Source: Chitinophagaceae bacterium
GTDB taxonomy: Bacteria; Bacteroidota; Bacteroidia; Chitinophagales; Chitinophagaceae
Direction of reading: 5' to 3'
Length of the DNA: 6,702 nt
Assembly: GCA_947461495.1 (NCBI GenBank)
Contig: CANHLV010000104.1
Location: forward strand, 1-6,702
Part shown: positions 4,466 to 6,702 of the stretch, piece by piece
Layout: each line of letters starts with the position of its first letter
Position numbering within the stretch: the stretch's first letter is position 1
Notes under the pieces: model-generated
Database searches by the model: none
The model's input: the letters and a program-made list of their open reading frames with translations, nothing else
What the model was told of the DNA's origin: nothing
Translations under genes and position numbers: made by a program

Positions 4466-5596
4466 ATGCGAATTCATTTGGTAAAATCTGCTGAGGTTAG
4501 TGTTGAGTTATTTACTAAAATAATGGACTTATTGCAAGCGCATCCCGGACCGCTGAATTTTTCCTGTAATCTTGACTCTGTGTCAAATATCTATCTCGAT
4601 GAAAAAATCCTTAATAATATAAAAACCAAAGAAGAATTTGAAAAACAATTGGCAACGGAAAATAATTTATCAGATAGATTAGTAAGTCGAAAAATAAGTT
4701 TCCCTTTCGAAAGAGAGGAAGTAAGCTGGGATACACTTTTTGCAAAATGTAATAAGTATAGAAGAAAAAACAATATCAAAGAAGATGAATTTGTTATTAT
4801 GCTTACCGACATTGCCAATAACAAAAACTGGTTTGCCTGTTTGGATGAATCCAATCCTTTCAATGGATTCATCCATACGGCCGACTGGCAATATTTTATC
4901 AGTTGTTCTGCAGCATTTCCAATTGCCTATGAAGTAATTGCATTGGTATTGCAAAAACATATGTTTGATGGTATGATAGACTTAAGAACAGCGGTTCATA
5001 ATTCTCCAATTGGTTGTGTTAACGATTTATGCATTCATAAAAAAGAAATCATACTTAAACTACGTACTGCAGATGTTTGTAATGAGTGCATGAGATTACT
5101 GCAAAATAAAATAACAATGCCCAAAATTCATCATGCATTAACCATCATGAATTCATTGAGAGAAAAAATGCTTTATGCCCAGAATTTCAGACAATCGACA
5201 CCTCCGGGCAGATTGTTGATTGATGCACAAAAAAGATTTTTGTTAACCGACTTTGGTAATATTGAAATCAAATTAAGACCTCTAGAAAAAGCGCTTTATA
5301 TTTTATTTCTTAAATATCCTGAAGGCATTTATCATAGTAGTTTGAGTGAACATCGTACAGAACTATATGAAATTTATTCTCAAATTGCAAACATGGGTGA
5401 CCTGAATGAAATGAAAGAAAGAATAGATGATATGGTAAACGCACTAAGCGATTCTGCAAGTCAGAAAATGTCGAGAATAAAAAGAGTGTTTGAAGAAGCC
5501 ATCGGAACAGAACTTGCAAAATATTATTTCATAAAAGGTGAACCCGGAAAAGTTAAGTCTATTGCTTTGGATAGAAATTTAATGACGATTGAATAA
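4466..5596 (+). CDS. Unnamed two-domain protein with H/C-rich putative metal site
   Basis: I cannot name this family. The N-terminal part (about 80-215) has a hydrophobic strand ending in LTD (113-115), then NWFACLDE (121-128), GFIHTADW (134-141) and PIAYEVIALVLQ (152-163). It ends in a cluster H178-x5-GC184-x4-C189 and RTADVC205-x2-C208, which could bind zinc; the order resembles uncharacterised bacterial proteins I have seen, but no catalytic motif is certain. After a linker, residues about 265-372 look like a separate helical domain (LRPLEKALYILFLKYPEGI, then SRIKRVFEEAIG, then YYFIKGEPGKVKSIALDR), a pattern I recall at the C-terminus of Bacteroidota hypothetical proteins. There is no signal peptide or membrane segment, so it is probably cytoplasmic. 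It shares strand and upstream repeat type with the vWA gene. The start is the first ATG, with an A-rich leader. Confidence 0.85.
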   Translation: MRIHLVKSAEVSVELFTKIMDLLQAHPGPLNFSCNLDSVSNIYLDEKILNNIKTKEEFEKQLATENNLSDRLVSRKISFPFEREEVSWDTLFAKCNKYRRKNNIKEDEFVIMLTDIANNKNWFACLDESNPFNGFIHTADWQYFISCSAAFPIAYEVIALVLQKHMFDGMIDLRTAVHNSPIGCVNDLCIHKKEIILKLRTADVCNECMRLLQNKITMPKIHHALTIMNSLREKMLYAQNFRQSTPPGRLLIDAQKRFLLTDFGNIEIKLRPLEKALYILFLKYPEGIYHSSLSEHRTELYEIYSQIANMGDLNEMKERIDDMVNALSDSASQKMSRIKRVFEEAIGTELAKYYFIKGEPGKVKSIALDRNLMTIE

Positions 5597-5678
5597 AAAT
5601 CAGAGGTTAAAATAACAACACCAGGATTTTTATGTTTACTGATTCTAAGTAATATCTTTACCCCTAAACAATTATATT

Positions 5679-5963
5679 ATGAATGCAAGAAAATTATTTC
5701 GAATTATTGCTTTAGCTGAAGGCATTTCGTTTTTAATTTTATTATGCATTGCTATGCCACTGAAATATTTTGCCGATCTACCTGAAGCTGTAAAATTTAC
5801 AGGAATGGCTCATGGTATATTGTTTGTCGCTTATATCATTTTTGCCTGGGAAGTAATGAATCAGTTAAATAAAAATTGGAGCTGGTTCTTTAAAGCTGTC
5901 TTTTATTCAGTGATTCCATTCGGTGCTTTTTATATGGAAAAACAATTGAAAAATATGACCTAA
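5679..5963 (+). CDS. DUF3817 family small integral membrane protein
   Basis: The 94 residues contain three probable membrane helices, at about 8-27, 42-60 and 68-85. The sequence fits the DUF3817 (YdzA-like) family: FRIIALAEGISFLILL (7-22) with conserved E14, AMPLKY (25-30), then a short loop, and GMAHGILFVAY (42-52) with conserved H45. The length is normal for the family, whose biochemical role is not established. The product should sit in the inner membrane. It lies 82 bp after the 376-residue gene on the same strand and may share its transcript or have its own promoter; a TATCTTTA at 5653-5660 is one mismatch from the -7 consensus. It is convergent with the hydrolase gene on its other side. 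Confidence 0.88.
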   Translation: MNARKLFRIIALAEGISFLILLCIAMPLKYFADLPEAVKFTGMAHGILFVAYIIFAWEVMNQLNKNWSWFFKAVFYSVIPFGAFYMEKQLKNMT

Positions 5964-6017
5964 CTTCTCCATGAGTTTTTCAATGATTGAAGAAAATAAT
6001 GATACACAACTTTGACG

Positions 6018-6044
6018 AAGACTTGATAACTAGTCTTAGCTTTT
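6018..6044 (+). terminator. Weak candidate terminator between convergent genes
   Basis: AAGACT (6018-6023) pairs with AGTCTT (6032-6037) around an eight-base loop, followed by AGCTTTT. It lies in the 102-bp gap between the convergent DUF3817 and hydrolase genes, where a terminator is expected. The stem is only six bases with two G-C pairs and the T-run is short, so it is tentative. Confidence 0.3.
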
Positions 6045-6065
6045 CCTCAAACAATCCATTTTAAT

Positions 6066-6702
6066 TTACTTTAAGAAACTAACAAACCAAGGTTCAACTT
6101 CTATTAATGCTTGAATATAAGTGTTTCTATGATCTGCATTTGCACCTGCGTTAAATGATTGCCCGTTTGTCTTTCCCAATAACCACTGATAATCGACAGC
6201 CAGATGCGCGAGATAATCCGGTACGGCTTCATCCTTCATACCATAATACGCTCTTAATGGCGTTACACTTAACCATCGATAACCTTCAGATTCATTGAGA
6301 ATTTTCGACAACTTGTTATTACCGGCTTTCATTTGTTCAATAAATTCAGGTCGTACATAATCCACAATCTTTGAAGTTGTTTTTTGTAAATGAGTAAGGA
6401 AATCGATTTTAAAATTGTAGAAATCTTCTGCTATTGAATAATATTGAGGAAGAATACTTTTTTTAGCAAGCCCTGGCATATTGTAATAATGTTCAAATGA
6501 AAACAACAGATTACCAAAAGCAGCAGGTGTAAAGAATGCGTCAATGGCTCTGGGGTTGGTCATTCCACGGGTAAGAAACAAATTCAAATCTACTGGCGCT
6601 GCTGCCGTGGCAGAAGCCGTTACCGGAATCTTTGCTTCTTCCAAACGACGCAAAAATATCATATTGCTATACCCTCCTTGCGACCATCCCATCGTGAAAA
6701 AG
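6066..6702 (-). CDS. Alpha/beta-hydrolase, C-terminal part (start outside the window)
   Basis: The open frame continues past the right edge: codons upstream of the internal ATG at 6692 read F-F-T directly into MGWSQGGYSN, so that ATG is not the true start. G-W-S-Q-G is the nucleophile elbow with the catalytic serine in the middle. The other triad members are probably the Asp in YYGMKDEAVP (nt about 6231-6233) and the His in NADHRN (nt about 6129-6131), both at the spacing expected for an alpha/beta-hydrolase. A helical segment of about 80 residues between the serine and acid regions would form the lid. The protein probably hydrolyses an ester or peptide-like bond; it resembles lipase/esterase-type members, but the substrate is unknown. 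The N-terminus, and so any signal peptide, is not in view. It ends at TAA 6068-6066 and is convergent with the DUF3817 gene. Confidence 0.85.
   Translation of the reverse strand, partial: FFTMGWSQGGYSNMIFLRRLEEAKIPVTASATAAAPVDLNLFLTRGMTNPRAIDAFFTPAAFGNLLFSFEHYYNMPGLAKKSILPQYYSIAEDFYNFKIDFLTHLQKTTSKIVDYVRPEFIEQMKAGNNKLSKILNESEGYRWLSVTPLRAYYGMKDEAVPDYLAHLAVDYQWLLGKTNGQSFNAGANADHRNTYIQALIEVEPWFVSFLK

Noticed and set aside
5593..5633. Inverted repeat ATAAAAATC / GATTTTTAT as a terminator after the 376-residue gene
   Set aside because: The nine-base arms are almost pure A/T, the loop is 23 bases, and the left arm overlaps the stop codon. It is weak enough to be chance in AT-rich DNA.

Overview
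The window looks like chromosomal DNA of a Bacteroidota bacterium, probably near the Chitinophagales. It is AT-rich and start codons have A-rich leaders without Shine-Dalgarno sequences. Two genes are preceded by TAnnTTTG, the Bacteroidota -7 promoter box. PheS is of the 340-residue type with a four-cysteine insert. The genus is an inference; no rRNA is present.

Left part, minus strand (1-3222). Transcription runs leftward from a promoter abutting pheS, the phenylalanyl-tRNA synthetase alpha subunit. It continues across 30 bp into a gene for a 582-residue secreted protein of unknown function. After that gene comes a roughly 350-bp gene-free island (about 57-410) built of short dispersed-type repeats and hairpins, one of which has the form of a terminator for the pheS operon. 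At the left edge are the first 15 residues of a Rossmann-fold dehydrogenase, probably a 3-hydroxyacyl-CoA dehydrogenase, with its own TAnnTTTG box.

Centre, plus strand (3223-5596). Two genes lie here: a 213-residue cytoplasmic von Willebrand A (vWA) protein with a complete MIDAS, and a 376-residue protein that I do not recognise by name. The second has an H/C-rich putative metal site and a separate C-terminal domain. Three copies (A, B, C) of one repeat lie around them. A is upstream of the vWA gene, and B and C lie between the two genes. Each copy can fold into a long hairpin, and several differences between copies preserve base pairing. This is the most interesting signal in the window. It suggests either a cis-acting RNA/DNA structure shared by the two genes or a hairpin-type mobile repeat.

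Right part (5597-6702). A small DUF3817-type membrane protein is on the plus strand. Convergent to it is the C-terminal part of an alpha/beta-hydrolase on the minus strand, whose start is outside the window. The pheS, dehydrogenase, DUF3817 and hydrolase genes look like ordinary housekeeping or metabolic genes. The vWA/376-residue pair with its repeats is the accessory-looking part.
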